Assembly: GCF_900112825.1 (NCBI RefSeq)
Contig: NZ_FONE01000006.1
Coordinates: forward strand, 32,356-96,355
DNA from: Nitrosomonas sp. Nm166
GTDB taxonomy: Bacteria > Pseudomonadota > Gammaproteobacteria > Burkholderiales > Nitrosomonadaceae
Reading direction: 5' to 3'
DNA: 64,000 nt
Shown: one piece after another, positions 20,382-30,896 of the stretch
Numbering within the stretch: the stretch's first letter is position 1
How the letters are laid out: each line of letters begins with the position of its first letter
The notes under the pieces: model-generated
What the model was told of the DNA's origin: nothing
Database searches by the model: none
Seen by the model: only the letters and a program-made list of their open reading frames with translations
Made by a program: the position numbers and the translations under genes

Positions 20382-21467
20382 TTAAACAGTTTCACTGAGT
20401 ATGTTGTGCAATGCCGCGCAAAATTGCGAATTTTCATCAGGTGTGCCTACTGTGACACGCAGACAATTTTCTAATAATGGGTGTGTGCCATCAAGATTTT
20501 TGATTAATATTTTGCGTTGTTTGAGTGCTTGAAAGATCTGATTGGCCGCATGAATACGAAATAAAATAAAATTAGCATCCGAAGGAAATACTTCTATATT
20601 GGTTATTGTATTAAGATATGCCAACATTTTTCTACGTTCTGATTTAATTGCTTCTGCTTGTTCCAGTAACACATCCGTATGATGCAATACCTTCTCTGCA
20701 ATTAATTGTGTCATTATGCCAACATTATAAGGTAAACGCACCTTTTCCAGTTGCACTAACCATTTGGGTCGGCCTACTAATAAGCCCAGCCTTAAACCCG
20801 CTAATCCTAATTTGGATAAGGTACGCATTAATAATAGATTAGGGTATTCAGCTAATTTATTCATTAAACTGGCGTCAGCAAAAGCGTGGTAGGCTTCATC
20901 GATAATGACAATGCCAGAGGTTGCCTGAATGATACTTAAAATAGTATCAGCATCGAATAAATTTCCTGTGGGATTGTTAGGGTAGGCCAAGAAAATCGCG
21001 GCCGGTTTGTGTTTTGCAATGGCGGCCAGCATGGCTTCGAGATCAAGCGAGAAATCCTTATTTAAAGGCACTCCAACGTACTGAATATTCGCAAAAGTAG
21101 CAATCATCCGGAACATGACGAAAGCAGGCTCCACACTCAGCAATACTGCATCCGGTCTGGCTACCGCCATGGCAATGATTTGGATAATTTCATCCGATCC
21201 ATTGCCGAGCAAGATGTCCATATCTTCAGAAATAGCCAAAGCCTGACGTAATGTTGCTTTAAGCGAAGTGGCGCTGGCATCAGGATAACGGTTGACCGGC
21301 GCATTTGCCGCTAATTGAGCGATCTCATTGCGCAATACGGGCGGCAATGGATAAGGGTTTTCCATCGCATCCAACTTAATCATGCCTGCTGCAGGCGACA
21401 CATGATAAGCTGAGAGCGTCAGAATTTCCGGACGAATAATTTGCTCTGGATTATAAAAATTTGGCAT
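20382..21467 (-). CDS. hisC: Histidinol-phosphate aminotransferase
   Basis: A 361-residue fold-type-I PLP enzyme with [44 protein letters not shown] and the PLP-lysine segment [16 protein letters not shown]. It converts imidazole-acetol phosphate to histidinol phosphate. It is the promoter-proximal his gene of this cluster; hisG and hisD lie about 10 kb away in a separate pair. Confidence 0.96.
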   Translation of the reverse strand: MPNFYNPEQIIRPEILTLSAYHVSPAAGMIKLDAMENPYPLPPVLRNEIAQLAANAPVNRYPDASATSLKATLRQALAISEDMDILLGNGSDEIIQIIAMAVARPDAVLLSVEPAFVMFRMIATFANIQYVGVPLNKDFSLDLEAMLAAIAKHKPAAIFLAYPNNPTGNLFDADTILSIIQATSGIVIIDEAYHAFADASLMNKLAEYPNLLLMRTLSKLGLAGLRLGLLVGRPKWLVQLEKVRLPYNVGIMTQLIAEKVLHHTDVLLEQAEAIKSERRKMLAYLNTITNIEVFPSDANFILFRIHAANQIFQALKQRKILIKNLDGTHPLLENCLRVTVGTPDENSQFCAALHNILSETV

Positions 21468-21532
21468 ACGTACACATTCTAACTCAACAAGGATTTAAAG
21501 TTGATATCGACAGTATAATTTTATTAAAAAAA

Positions 21533-22726
21533 TTATAATAAACGACTCATATCTCCATTCTTGAACCCGATCAGTAGTTCTGAGAAATTCTTTCCAAACG
21601 CAATTACTTTAAATAATTCACCCATTTCAGCCGGGCTGACCAGTTTTTGCAATTGATTGGCTTGCGGTAAGTAACTATGAATGTCTTCAACAGATGTTTG
21701 TGCCAGAATTTCAGTAATGCCACAATTAATTAGAAAATAAGCTTGCGTGGTGTAACCCAATAGTACTAATTCGGTATTTTCTGCTGCCGCGGTAATTGCG
21801 CTAAAGTCCATGTGACTGGTGATATCTTGTAAGCCGGGCAGGAAAAACGGATCATCATGCGCGTGATGACGATAATGACACATCAGCGTACCCTGACTGC
21901 GCTGAGGATGGTAATATTCATCGCGGCCAAAACCATAATCAATTAGCAGAATAACCCCTTGCTGCAAGATGTTTGCCAGACTGCGCATGAAGTAAGTAGC
22001 GGCGAGATTGATTTCGCTCACATAGGAGTAGGTCACATCATCATTTGGGTTGATCAGAGAGGCCAATTGACTGGCGGCATGATACAGTTCGATATTTTGA
22101 ATAGGGCGATCTTGCCAGGCAAATTGATCATTTTTCCATATGACACCGCGCTCAAACAACACATTGTTATGCCATGCTACGATATGAACTGGCATGGCAT
22201 CCAGCACCTCATTAGCAAGAATAGTGCCATTAAATTGAGTAGGTAATTGCGCTAACCATTCGACCATGTGCGTGAGATGAGGCGCTTTGTCGGCAAATAA
22301 TATTTGCTGCCGCTGGCGCAGCTCAGCACTGATTTCAAGAATGAAATATTTTCTCGGTAAAGCATTTGATTTTTCTAGTTCAAGCAGTAAATCCAGCGCC
22401 AGCTTGCCGGATCCGGCACCAAACTCAAGAATATCAGCCTGATTAATTTGCCGGGAAATCTGTATCACTTGTTGTGCTAGCGTACGGCTAAATAATGAGG
22501 AAATTTCCGGGGCCGTGACAAAATCACCTGCGCTGCCTAATTTTGTTGCTCCACTGCTGTAATAACCCATTCCTGGTGCATACAGCGCTAGATTCATGAA
22601 TTGTTCGAATGGAATCCAGCCACCTGCGGCATGGATTTTATCCCGAATCATGGTTTGTACAGAATGGCTGTGTGTCAATGCAGCTTCACTAGCGGGCGGC
22701 AAGGTTGCAGGTAAAGACATAAGCAA
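21533..22726 (-). CDS. SAM-dependent methyltransferase, MidA/NDUFAF7 family
   Basis: A 397-residue protein with GGWIPFEQFMNLALYAPGMG and YYSSGATKLGSAGDFVTAPE. The SAM-binding ILEFGAGSGKLALDLL follows, then ANEVLDAMPVHIV and LIDYGFGRDEYYHPQRSQGT, all family signatures. The mitochondrial homologue methylates an arginine in complex I; the bacterial substrate is not established. It lies upstream of hisC on the same strand and is divergent from the SDR gene. Confidence 0.92.
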   Translation of the reverse strand: MLMSLPATLPPASEAALTHSHSVQTMIRDKIHAAGGWIPFEQFMNLALYAPGMGYYSSGATKLGSAGDFVTAPEISSLFSRTLAQQVIQISRQINQADILEFGAGSGKLALDLLLELEKSNALPRKYFILEISAELRQRQQILFADKAPHLTHMVEWLAQLPTQFNGTILANEVLDAMPVHIVAWHNNVLFERGVIWKNDQFAWQDRPIQNIELYHAASQLASLINPNDDVTYSYVSEINLAATYFMRSLANILQQGVILLIDYGFGRDEYYHPQRSQGTLMCHYRHHAHDDPFFLPGLQDITSHMDFSAITAAAENTELVLLGYTTQAYFLINCGITEILAQTSVEDIHSYLPQANQLQKLVSPAEMGELFKVIAFGKNFSELLIGFKNGDMSRLL

Positions 22727-22810
22727 GAATGTTTCTTTGTGGTAAATTGCAAAGTTATCAATAAATCGAGCGATAAGCTATAGTTTAACAGTACTTTGAC
22801 GGGGGTGTAT

Positions 22811-23551
22811 GTGCAAGGGAAAGTGATATTGATTACCGGGGGAGCAAAGCGGGTAGGCGCTGCCATTTGTCGCAAATTGCACGCGCAAGGCGCACGATTA
22901 GTAGTGCATTATCGCTCCTCAATGAACGAAGCAAGCGCTTTGCAACATGAGCTTAATCAAAAACGCCCTGATTCAGTAGCCATGGTGCAAGCAGATTTAT
23001 TAGACACAGAATTATTGCCTGACTTGATTGAAAAAGCAGCAAAACGTTTTGGGCGATTGGATGCCTTGATTAATAATGCTTCCAGCTTTTTCCCAACACC
23101 GCTCAATCAATGTACGCTAGAAGGGTGGGATGACCTGGTCGGCAGTAATCTTAAGGCGCCGCTTTTTTTATCGCAAGCGGCGGCACCTTATCTCAAACAG
23201 CAGCATGGTTGTGTAGTTAATATTGTGGATATTCATACTGAACGGCCACTAAAAAATTACGTAATTTATAATGCCGCCAAAGGCGGGCTGTTAGCGCTGA
23301 CCAGATCGTTAGCAGTGGAAATGGCTCCCGAAGTGCGTGTGAATGGTGTTTCGCCGGGGCCTATTCTATGGCCGGAAGAAGGTAAATGGACCGACGAAGC
23401 AGTACGCCGGCATACGATTTCAGGTACATTGCTCAAACGTTGCGGTGAGCCCGACGATATCGCCAAAACCGTACAGTTTCTGGTTGCCGATGCGCCTTAT
23501 ATCACTGGACAGATTATTGCGGTCGATGGCGGACGCAGTATTCATTTGTAG
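22811..23551 (+). CDS. Pteridine reductase-like short-chain dehydrogenase
   Basis: About 246 residues. The Rossmann motif is ITGGAKRVGAAICRKL, NNAS follows, and the catalytic Tyr/Lys are in YVIYNAAKGGLLALTRSLAV. TGGAKRVG and SPGPILWPEEG are typical of pteridine reductase/FolM-like SDRs, which reduce dihydropterins with NADPH. The start is uncertain: I favour the GTG at 22811 behind a GGGGG ribosome-like run. A GTG at 22805 and a TTG at 22796 are also in frame. Confidence 0.88.
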   Translation: MQGKVILITGGAKRVGAAICRKLHAQGARLVVHYRSSMNEASALQHELNQKRPDSVAMVQADLLDTELLPDLIEKAAKRFGRLDALINNASSFFPTPLNQCTLEGWDDLVGSNLKAPLFLSQAAAPYLKQQHGCVVNIVDIHTERPLKNYVIYNAAKGGLLALTRSLAVEMAPEVRVNGVSPGPILWPEEGKWTDEAVRRHTISGTLLKRCGEPDDIAKTVQFLVADAPYITGQIIAVDGGRSIHL

Positions 23552-23573
23552 GACGGATTGATTAGACTTCGTG

Positions 23574-23669
23574 ATGAAACAAGACGAACAGCAATTTCTC
23601 AACGATCTCGATAAAAAACTTTGGGTCGCGGCCGGTAAGCTGCGCTCCACATCTGAAAAATGTAGATGA
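23574..23669 (+). pseudogene. Stub of a type I restriction-modification methyltransferase (HsdM) gene
   Basis: An ATG opens 31 codons reading MKQDEQQFLNDLDKKLWVAA, GKLRST, then SEKCR and a TGA. The first ~26 residues match, from my knowledge of the family, the conserved N-terminus of HsdM (EQQFLNDLDKKLW-AADKLRS), which normally runs on for ~500 residues. Here the frame leaves the family after RST and ends. The rest of hsdM and all of hsdS/hsdR are missing, so this looks like the scar of a deletion. It begins 22 bp after the SDR gene. Confidence 0.75.
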
Positions 23670-24084
23670 TTTTGGTATTCAATATTTTGTATTGGGTTAT
23701 TTAAGGCATTTTTTATTAATATTCTAAAGATAGGCTGTTTCTTAATACATGATATTATTATTATGATAGCTGCGAAATCATTACAGCCATAGTAAATGTA
23801 TTATTTAAAGTTAAGCTATTTTGGCAGCGCAATATAAAGCTAGGGATGGTTGGTAGCTATCTTATCCCTTCAAAAAACTTCAGATTCAGGAAATTCAACC
23901 TTAAGGTAATTCAACCCTTAAAGCTAGATTTAAAATTTAGATTTGTTTCTGTAAGTAATATTCCTACATTAAAATAAGAAAATTACCTAATTTTGTTTAG
24001 GTTCTACTTCCATTTAGTCATGGTTGAAAATTTGCACGTACGATTCTCGCACTTCTAATTTAAAATTTTTTAAGGGAGCATTGA
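23670..24084. other. Intergenic region upstream of flhDC
   Basis: About 415 bp, AT-rich, between the hsdM stub and flhD. No ORF is convincing. It holds a short tandem duplication, AATTCAACCTTAAGGT followed by AATTCAACCCTTAAAG (about 23892-23923), which could be a regulator-binding region for the flagellar master operon. TTAAGGGAGC just before flhD gives its ribosome site. Confidence 0.45.
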
Positions 24085-24402
24085 ATGGAATCAGATCAAA
24101 TTCTTGATGAGATTAGAGATATTAACTTAAGTTATCTGCTACTTGCCAAGCAAATGTTAAGAGAAGATAGGGTATCGGCAATGTATCGATTAGGAATTAA
24201 TCAGGATATTGCGGAAATCATGGAAAAATTAACCTCTGCGCAACTTATCAAGATGGCTGCTTCTAATATGTTACTTTGTCGCTTTCGCTTTGATGATCGC
24301 TTAATTGCCGAGATGTTATCCAATGATGCTCGCGATCAAGCCGTAGCAAAATCACACGCGGCCATTTTGATGGCAGGAAAACCAGCAGAAGCTGTAGTGT
24401 AA
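24085..24402 (+). CDS. flhD: Flagellar transcriptional activator FlhD
   Basis: A 105-residue protein, MESDQILDEIRDINLSYLLL, with AKQMLREDRVSAMYRLGI and KMAASNMLLCRFRF, clear FlhD motifs. It forms the FlhD4C2 complex that activates class II flagellar promoters with sigma-70. A GGGAG lies ~8 bases before the ATG. It is 21 bp upstream of flhC. Confidence 0.95.
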   Translation: MESDQILDEIRDINLSYLLLAKQMLREDRVSAMYRLGINQDIAEIMEKLTSAQLIKMAASNMLLCRFRFDDRLIAEMLSNDARDQAVAKSHAAILMAGKPAEAVV

Positions 24403-24423
24403 GTTTGCATATAAGAATATATC

Positions 24424-24960
24424 ATGCGCAATCGAAGCATTTTAACTGAAGCCAGACAAATTCAGCTTGCAACCGAATTGATCATATTGGGTGCTCGATT
24501 ACAAGTCTTGGAGATGAATACTAATCTTAGTCGCGAGCGGCTTGTTAAGCTCTATAAGGAAATCAGAGGAGTATCTCCTCCTAAAGGAATGCTGCCTTAT
24601 TCAGAAGATTGGTTCATGAGCTGGCAACCAAACATGCATTCGTCATTATTTATTAATATATACAATTATATTATCGCGAATACCGGAATTAACGGCATAG
24701 ATGCACTGATCAAGAGTTATCGGCTGTATATCGAACATATCAGCGTGCATCAGCTGGAAAAAGTGTTAAGTTTGACTCGGGCTTGGACTTTAGTACGTTT
24801 CGTTGAGAGCGGTGTATTATGCATAACACCATGCATCAACTGTCATGGAAAGTTTATTGTACACTCTTTAGAGATTCATTCTAATCATGTATGTGGTTTA
24901 TGCAATATCCCTTCGCGAGCTGGGAGAACCAAAAAAGAAGTCATTGTAAACTTTCATTAA
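24424..24960 (+). CDS. flhC: Flagellar transcriptional activator FlhC
   Basis: A 178-residue protein with the FlhC zinc site Cys137/Cys140 (CINC) and Cys157/Cys160 (CGLC), the same residue numbers as in E. coli FlhC. GVSPPKGMLPYSEDWFMSWQ is a strong family signature. It forms the DNA-binding part of FlhD4C2. It is the only flagellar operon in the window, so the motility genes it controls lie elsewhere. It converges on the aminotransferase; a short AT-only inverted repeat (24957-24986) spans the junction. Confidence 0.95.
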   Translation: MRNRSILTEARQIQLATELIILGARLQVLEMNTNLSRERLVKLYKEIRGVSPPKGMLPYSEDWFMSWQPNMHSSLFINIYNYIIANTGINGIDALIKSYRLYIEHISVHQLEKVLSLTRAWTLVRFVESGVLCITPCINCHGKFIVHSLEIHSNHVCGLCNIPSRAGRTKKEVIVNFH

Positions 24961-24977
24961 AATAAAAAACTAAATAC

Positions 24978-26171
24978 TTATTTTAATAAATTTTTGATGC
25001 GATTTAACGCTTGCTGCAAATTTTCTAATGAAGTGGCGAATGATAAGCGCATATAACCTTCACATCCGAAAGCAGAGCCTGGAACGACAGCTACACCAGC
25101 GCCTTCCAGCAAATATTCACTGAATGCGATATCGCTTTGTCCGTTAATCAACTTTCTTTCATATAGATCATTTATGGACTGGCGGACATCCGCAAACGCA
25201 TAAAATGCGCCATCGGAGGGTAGGCAGCGTATGCCGTTGATCTGATTCAGCTGCTCAGTCACGAAGGCGTTACGTTCCCTAAATGCGAACACCATGGGAT
25301 GAATGCAGGACTGATCACCATTTAATGCTGCTTCGGCAGCTGCCTGAGAAATAGAGCTAGGATTTGATGTGCTCTGTGATTGGATATTTTCCATGGCGGT
25401 TATGATGTGGGATGGCCCACCGCAATAACCTATGCGCCATCCCGTCATTGAATAAGCTTTAGATACGCCATTTAAAACGACAGTTTGCTGAAATAAATCC
25501 GGACAGGCATTAGCAATATTAGTAAAAACCTGATTTGATAATAAAATATGCTCATACATGTCATCGGTAGCAATCAGAATCTGCGGATATTTACGTAAAA
25601 TTTCTCCTAATGCCTTCAGTTCATCAATGGTATAAACTGCTCCCGATGGATTGCTAGGGCTGTTGATGACAAACATTCGAGTTTTAGGTGTAATGGCTGC
25701 TTCCAGTTGCTCTGCAGAAATTTTGAAATTTTGTTCGATTCCCGTATTGATAAAAACGGGCTTGCCTTCAGCGATCAAAACAATGTCGGGATAAGAAACC
25801 CAGTAAGGGGCTGGAATAATGACCTCGTCACCAGGATTGATGACCGATAACGCCAGGTTAAAAAAACTCTGCTTACCGCCACAGGAAACCAAAATTTGCT
25901 TGGCTTCAAAATCAAAATTATTTTCGCGTTTAAATTTAGCTACAATGGCGTTTTTTAAACCGGGTGTTCCGCCAACCGGCGTATATTTGGTCAAGCCTTT
26001 GTTGATAGCGGCTATTGCTGCATCCTTAATATGCTGTGGTGTGTCAAAATCAGGTTCACCTGCACCTAGCCCAATGATATCTTTACCTTCAGCTTTTAAT
26101 TGAGCTGCTCTAGCAGTAACAGCAAGAGTAGGGGATGGCTTGATAGTTTGAACGCGGTTAGAGAGTTCCAC
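24978..26171 (-). CDS. Aspartate/aromatic aminotransferase (class I, Ib type)
   Basis: About 397 residues. It reads VELSNRVQTIKPSPTLAVTA from a GTG with GAGGA five bases upstream; an earlier in-frame ATG at 26228 would add an unlikely 19-residue extension. Motifs are GLGAGEPDFDTPQHIK, NSPSNPSGAVYT, the PLP-lysine region VVLNGVSKAYSMTGWRIGYC and a C-terminal MRLSFATS. It transfers amino groups between aspartate and oxaloacetate/2-oxoglutarate, possibly also prephenate. Confidence 0.92.
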   Translation of the reverse strand: MELSNRVQTIKPSPTLAVTARAAQLKAEGKDIIGLGAGEPDFDTPQHIKDAAIAAINKGLTKYTPVGGTPGLKNAIVAKFKRENNFDFEAKQILVSCGGKQSFFNLALSVINPGDEVIIPAPYWVSYPDIVLIAEGKPVFINTGIEQNFKISAEQLEAAITPKTRMFVINSPSNPSGAVYTIDELKALGEILRKYPQILIATDDMYEHILLSNQVFTNIANACPDLFQQTVVLNGVSKAYSMTGWRIGYCGGPSHIITAMENIQSQSTSNPSSISQAAAEAALNGDQSCIHPMVFAFRERNAFVTEQLNQINGIRCLPSDGAFYAFADVRQSINDLYERKLINGQSDIAFSEYLLEGAGVAVVPGSAFGCEGYMRLSFATSLENLQQALNRIKNLLK

Positions 26172-26249
26172 AAAAATCCTCGCACTAAAATAGGTAAACC
26201 GGCATGTTAAAATGGCTTGAAGATACAATTTAATAATGGAATTATACCT

Positions 26250-28280
26250 GTGATCGTAACCTTCCCCAATAGTCCGTATAAACTACATCAAGCATTTGAA
26301 CCGGCAGGTGATCAACCAGCCGCAATTGCGCAACTTGTTGAAGGTATTAATGATGGTCTTGCGTTCCAAACATTATTGGGAGTTACCGGTTCGGGTAAAA
26401 CCTATACAATTGCCAATATGATCGCACGCTTGGGTCGCCCGGCAATTTTGATGGCACCGAACAAGACTCTGGCAGCACAGCTCTATGCAGAAATGCGTGA
26501 ATTTTTTCCTGAGAATGCGATTGAGTACTTTGTCTCTTATTATGATTATTATCAACCAGAAGCCTATGTGCCGGCGCGTGATTTGTTTATCGAGAAAGAT
26601 TCCAGTATTAACGAGCATATTGAGCAAATGCGCTTATCCGCCACCAAGTCGTTGCTGGAACGCGATGACGCGATCATTGTGGCTACCGTATCGTGTATTT
26701 ATGGTATCGGTGATCCGGTTGATTATCATGGCATGATTCTGCATTTGCGCAATGGTGAGAAAATTACTCAACGCGAAATCATTAAGCGCCTGACGGAAAT
26801 GCAATACGATCGTAATGAGCTGGAATTCAAGCGTGGTGTATTCCGTGTTCGAGGCGATGTCGTGGATGTTTTCCCGGCAGAAAACTCGGAAGCGGCGGTG
26901 CGGGTGTCATTATTCGATGATGAAGTCGATAGCATGTCATTATTTGATCCTCTGACAGGTCGTATGCTGCAGAAATTATCGCGTTATACCATTTATCCTT
27001 CCAGTCATTATGTGACACCGCGAAGCACTACATTGCGTGCGATGGAAACCATCAAAGCTGAATTGCGTGAACGGTTGGAGTATTTTTATCAGGAGCATCG
27101 CCTGGTTGAAGCCCAGCGCCTTGAACAACGCACGCGATTTGACTTGGAAATGCTCAATGAGCTGGGCTTTTGCAAAGGCATTGAAAATTATTCGCGTCAT
27201 CTTTCCGGCAAGAAACCCGGCGAGCCGCCGCCAACGCTGCTTGATTATCTGCCACGGAATGCGTTGATGATTATTGATGAAAGCCATGTTACCGTGCCAC
27301 AGATCGGTGGCATGTATCGCGGTGACCGTTCGCGCAAGGAAAACTTGGTGAATTATGGCTTTCGTTTGCCATCTGCTTTGGATAATCGCCCTTTGCGATT
27401 TGAGGAATTTGAAAAAAGAATGCCGCAAACCATATTTGTATCAGCAACACCAGCTGATTATGAGAAATTGAATAGTGGCCAAGTGGTAGAGCAGGTTGTG
27501 CGACCAACAGGTTTGGTGGATCCTATGATTGAAGTACGCCCTGTCGCAACGCAGGTTGATGATTTAATGTCTGAAGTCAGTTTACGGGTGGCCAAAAATG
27601 AGCGCATACTGGTTACCACGCTGACAAAGCGCATGGCAGAGGATTTGACGGATTATTTTTCCGATCATCAAATCAAAGTGCGTTATTTGCACTCCGATAT
27701 CGATACTGTTGAGCGAGTTGAAATTATACGTGATCTACGCCTGGGTCAGTTTGATGTTCTGGTGGGGATTAATTTGCTGCGTGAAGGGCTGGATATTCCG
27801 GAGGTTTCCCTGGTTGCCATATTGGATGCTGATAAGGAAGGTTTTTTGCGCTCGGAAAGATCACTGATTCAAACTATCGGCCGGGCTGCGCGCCATATCA
27901 ATGGCACTGCCATTCTATACGCTGATAAGATCACTAAATCAATGCGTTCTGCAATTGATGAAACCAATCGCCGGCGTCATAAGCAGATACAACATAACCT
28001 CCGGAATCATATCACGCCACGATCTGTGCATAAACGCATCAAAGATCTGATCGACGGTGTTTACAATTATGAGTCGGCACAACAGAACCTTAAAGCCGCG
28101 CAGGTGCAGGCACATTATGATGTCATGAATGAATCCCAATTGGCTAAGGAAATTCAGCGTGTTGAAAAGAAAATGCTGAGTGCTGCAAAAAACCTGGAAT
28201 TTGAGCAAGCAGCACTGTACCGGGATGAACTAAAAAGCCTTAAGAATAAATTGCTGATCGGCTTTACTGATGTTACTTAA
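26250..28280 (+). CDS. uvrB: Excinuclease ABC subunit B
   Basis: About 676 residues. Walker A is [16 protein letters not shown]. The damage-probing beta-hairpin region is [15 protein letters not shown] and the helicase motifs include [20 protein letters not shown] and [20 protein letters not shown]-terminal UVR motif binds UvrC ([19 protein letters not shown]). UvrB verifies DNA damage in nucleotide-excision repair. I prefer the GTG at 26250, where homology begins soon after; a TTG at 26217 would add 11 residues. Confidence 0.97.
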   Translation: MIVTFPNSPYKLHQAFEPAGDQPAAIAQLVEGINDGLAFQTLLGVTGSGKTYTIANMIARLGRPAILMAPNKTLAAQLYAEMREFFPENAIEYFVSYYDYYQPEAYVPARDLFIEKDSSINEHIEQMRLSATKSLLERDDAIIVATVSCIYGIGDPVDYHGMILHLRNGEKITQREIIKRLTEMQYDRNELEFKRGVFRVRGDVVDVFPAENSEAAVRVSLFDDEVDSMSLFDPLTGRMLQKLSRYTIYPSSHYVTPRSTTLRAMETIKAELRERLEYFYQEHRLVEAQRLEQRTRFDLEMLNELGFCKGIENYSRHLSGKKPGEPPPTLLDYLPRNALMIIDESHVTVPQIGGMYRGDRSRKENLVNYGFRLPSALDNRPLRFEEFEKRMPQTIFVSATPADYEKLNSGQVVEQVVRPTGLVDPMIEVRPVATQVDDLMSEVSLRVAKNERILVTTLTKRMAEDLTDYFSDHQIKVRYLHSDIDTVERVEIIRDLRLGQFDVLVGINLLREGLDIPEVSLVAILDADKEGFLRSERSLIQTIGRAARHINGTAILYADKITKSMRSAIDETNRRRHKQIQHNLRNHITPRSVHKRIKDLIDGVYNYESAQQNLKAAQVQAHYDVMNESQLAKEIQRVEKKMLSAAKNLEFEQAALYRDELKSLKNKLLIGFTDVT

Positions 28281-28284
28281 AGTA

Positions 28285-28626
28285 TTACTTCTTAACCTCA
28301 GTAGAAGAGACAAAAATAAGTGTGCTAAAGGTACGGTTCAATGTCTTACTGGTAAAGTTAGTCATCACCATATCTTCAACGAAACGAATATGGTCGCCTT
28401 TATTGACTTTAGTCGTAGGGGCCGCAATCCAGAATCTGTTTCCACCGTTTTCTAGCTCCATGTATGTATATCCGGTTGTGTCGATGATGTTAACAACTTT
28501 TCCCTCGTTATCAGGTAATCCTGATCTTTGTGTATTCTGTGGTTCATGGTGTAGCGCCATCACATGGGCGGAATTGAATAATAAACACCCAATTAAGGCC
28601 ATCAAAGATAAAAATGAAATTTTCAT
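28285..28626 (-). CDS. Small secreted NrfJ-like protein
   Basis: A 113-residue protein starting at the internal ATG (MKISFLSLMALIGCLLFNSA), which gives a clean Sec signal ending near VMA. The mature part has GKVVNIIDTTGYTYMELENG, a TTKVNKGDHIRF segment and a C-terminal LIFVSSTEVKK. The pattern resembles small SH3-like periplasmic proteins annotated as NrfJ-related. That assignment rests on pattern memory and is tentative. It converges on uvrB with 4 bp between the genes. Confidence 0.65.
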   Translation of the reverse strand: MKISFLSLMALIGCLLFNSAHVMALHHEPQNTQRSGLPDNEGKVVNIIDTTGYTYMELENGGNRFWIAAPTTKVNKGDHIRFVEDMVMTNFTSKTLNRTFSTLIFVSSTEVKK

Positions 28627-28678
28627 GAACGCTCCAAAGATACTGTTTTGTTGAAAACCGATATGATACACCGCTCAA

Positions 28679-29503
28679 TTATTTAGTTCCAATACCGGCA
28701 TGGGGCACTGATGTTCTATCCTGGCGTACTTTCTCAAAGAAACAAATAGCAGCTGCAGCTGCAGCATTTAAGGATTCAGTTCTACCCGGCATTGGAATAG
28801 CGATGTTCTCGTCAGCCGCCTGTATCATTTCTTTAGACAGTCCTGCTCCTTCGTTACCGAATACAAATGCAGTTGGGCCGGTTAGTGAGATCTCAAAAAG
28901 ATTTTTTGTAGCTTGTATGGATGTGGCAATGACAGTACCGTCAAATTGTCGTGCAAGTTTTTGCAGGTCACAGTCTTCATGAATACGTAAGAGAAAATGT
29001 GCGCCCATCGCAGCTCGTAAGGTTTTAGGTGACCAGGCATCGGCGCATTGTTTAGATAGATAAACATCTCCGACATTAGCAGCGGCTGCCGAACGCAAAA
29101 TGGAGCCAAGGTTGCCAGGATCTTGAATTGCCTCCAGCAAAACACTAAACATTTCCTTTCCATGATCAGTTTCTTTCTTCAATTCAGGAACTGAAATGAG
29201 CGCAAGAATTCCCGTTGGTGTTTTTACAGGAGATATGGCACGAAATAATGCATTACTGATAATTGTTATTTTAGGTAGTGAATTGCTAAAGAGAATATTC
29301 AGAAAACGCTGATTTTCAGCATTCTCAAAATAAGACTGGCTGACGATCAAATTTTTCGGTGTGCCCACTACCGAACAGTAAATTTGAATAAGATGTATAC
29401 CATCAAGCAGCGTTAAACCGGTTTTTTTTCGATAGGGTGATAATCCTTCTAATTTGATCAATTGCTTGATCAGCGGATGATCGCGCGAAGTGATAACCGG
29501 CAT
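28679..29503 (-). CDS. SpoU/TrmH-family RNA 2'-O-methyltransferase
   Basis: A 274-residue protein. The N-terminal RNA-binding part reads MPVITSRDHPLIKQLIKLEG, and the C-terminal SPOUT knot has LLEAIQDPGNLGSILRSAAA, FVFGNEGAGLSKEM and AIPMPGRTESLNAAAAAAIC. These are the three SpoU motifs. Most such proteins 2'-O-methylate a ribose in 23S rRNA or tRNA; the target here cannot be read from sequence. Confidence 0.92.
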   Translation of the reverse strand: MPVITSRDHPLIKQLIKLEGLSPYRKKTGLTLLDGIHLIQIYCSVVGTPKNLIVSQSYFENAENQRFLNILFSNSLPKITIISNALFRAISPVKTPTGILALISVPELKKETDHGKEMFSVLLEAIQDPGNLGSILRSAAAANVGDVYLSKQCADAWSPKTLRAAMGAHFLLRIHEDCDLQKLARQFDGTVIATSIQATKNLFEISLTGPTAFVFGNEGAGLSKEMIQAADENIAIPMPGRTESLNAAAAAAICFFEKVRQDRTSVPHAGIGTK

Positions 29504-29550
29504 GGTTAAGTTCTACAGTTGTCAGCCAATTGCGCAATAATATTGTTGAG

Positions 29551-30855
29551 TTATTGTTTTTTATAGCGATACTCTGCTGACAGGGCGTGAGCTTGCAGTC
29601 CTTCCCCGTAAGCCAGTACAGACGCAATTTCTCCCAGTTTTGCAGCACCCTGCTGAGAAACCTGAATGAGACTGCTGCGCTTCTGAAAGTCATAGACGCC
29701 CAATGGGGAAGAAAACCGTGCTGTCCGCGATGTGGGCAAAACGTGATTGGGACCAGCACAATAGTCACCTAAAGCTTCACAGGCATGACGACCGAGGAAA
29801 ATAGCGCCGGCATGGCGGATTTTATTCACCCAGTTTTCCGGCTGATCAACAGATAATTCCAGATGCTCAGGCGCAATTCGGTTGGCGATCGCACAAGCCT
29901 CCTCCAGGTCCTGCACTTGAATCAAAGCACCGCGATTTTCAAGTGCAGTGCGGATGACATCTTTGCGCGGCATTTCAGATATCAGGCGATTAATACTGTG
30001 CATCACCTGATCAAGAAACTCTGCATCGGGAGATAATAAAATCGATTGGGCTAATTCATCGTGTTCCGCCTGGGAGAATAAATCCATCGCAATCCAGTCA
30101 GGATCTGTTTTGCCATCGCAGATCACCAAAATCTCAGAGGGACCTGCAACCATATCGATGCCGACGATGCCGAATACCTGACGCTTGGCGGCGGCAACAT
30201 AAGCATTCCCAGGACCCACAATTTTATCCACTTGCGGTATCGTTTCAGTGCCATACGCCAATGCACCTATGGCCTGCGCCCCGCCAATGGTAAAAACACG
30301 ATCAACTTTGCTGATGGCAGCTGCTGCCAGCACCATATCATTTCTTTCTCCAGCTGGTGTGGGGACTACCATAATCAGTTCTTTTACGTCGGCTACTTTC
30401 GCCGGGATGGCATTCATCAGAACGGACGAAGGATACGAGGCTTTACCGCCAGGCACGTATAAGCCCACGCGATCAAGCGGCGTTACTTTCTGACCTAACA
30501 ATGTATCGTCCGGATCAGTATACTGCCATGAATTCAATGGCTGTTTTTCATGATAGCTGCGGATTCGTTGTGCTGCTTGTTCCAGTGCATTGCGCTGAGC
30601 GGGTGATAAGGCTGCCAAGGATTGCTGCAAATGATTCTGCGTGAGTTCGAGGTCTTTAGCGGATGTGGCGGAGAGCCTGTCAAAACGGTTAGTGTATTCG
30701 ATCAAGGCAGTGTCTTTGCGCTTCCTGATATCTGCAAGAATCGTGGTGACTATCGAATCGACAGCATTGTCTTGTGCATTTTCAAAAGCCAATAGTTTTT
30801 CAAGATTGGAATCAAAATCAGGTGTAATTGAATTGAATCGTTTTATTTGAATCAT
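29551..30855 (-). CDS. hisD: Histidinol dehydrogenase
   Basis: About 434 residues from the ATG at 30855, [20 protein letters not shown]. Motifs include [20 protein letters not shown], the NAD-binding [28 protein letters not shown], the zinc/active-site EHDELAQS and the conserved [20 protein letters not shown]. It catalyses the final two oxidations to histidine. A GTG at 30900 is also in frame and overlaps the hisG stop as GTGA, which would allow translational coupling, but the 15 extra residues are not family-like. Confidence 0.96.
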   Translation of the reverse strand: MIQIKRFNSITPDFDSNLEKLLAFENAQDNAVDSIVTTILADIRKRKDTALIEYTNRFDRLSATSAKDLELTQNHLQQSLAALSPAQRNALEQAAQRIRSYHEKQPLNSWQYTDPDDTLLGQKVTPLDRVGLYVPGGKASYPSSVLMNAIPAKVADVKELIMVVPTPAGERNDMVLAAAAISKVDRVFTIGGAQAIGALAYGTETIPQVDKIVGPGNAYVAAAKRQVFGIVGIDMVAGPSEILVICDGKTDPDWIAMDLFSQAEHDELAQSILLSPDAEFLDQVMHSINRLISEMPRKDVIRTALENRGALIQVQDLEEACAIANRIAPEHLELSVDQPENWVNKIRHAGAIFLGRHACEALGDYCAGPNHVLPTSRTARFSSPLGVYDFQKRSSLIQVSQQGAAKLGEIASVLAYGEGLQAHALSAEYRYKKQ

Positions 30856-30896
30856 GGTATGAAATGAATTTCCGACGGATGTGGTTGCTGGCAGGC

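Noticed and set aside
26172..26228. Extended N-terminus for the aminotransferase
   Set aside because: The GTG at 26171 has a well-placed GAGGA and matches the usual family start; the extension is not family-like.
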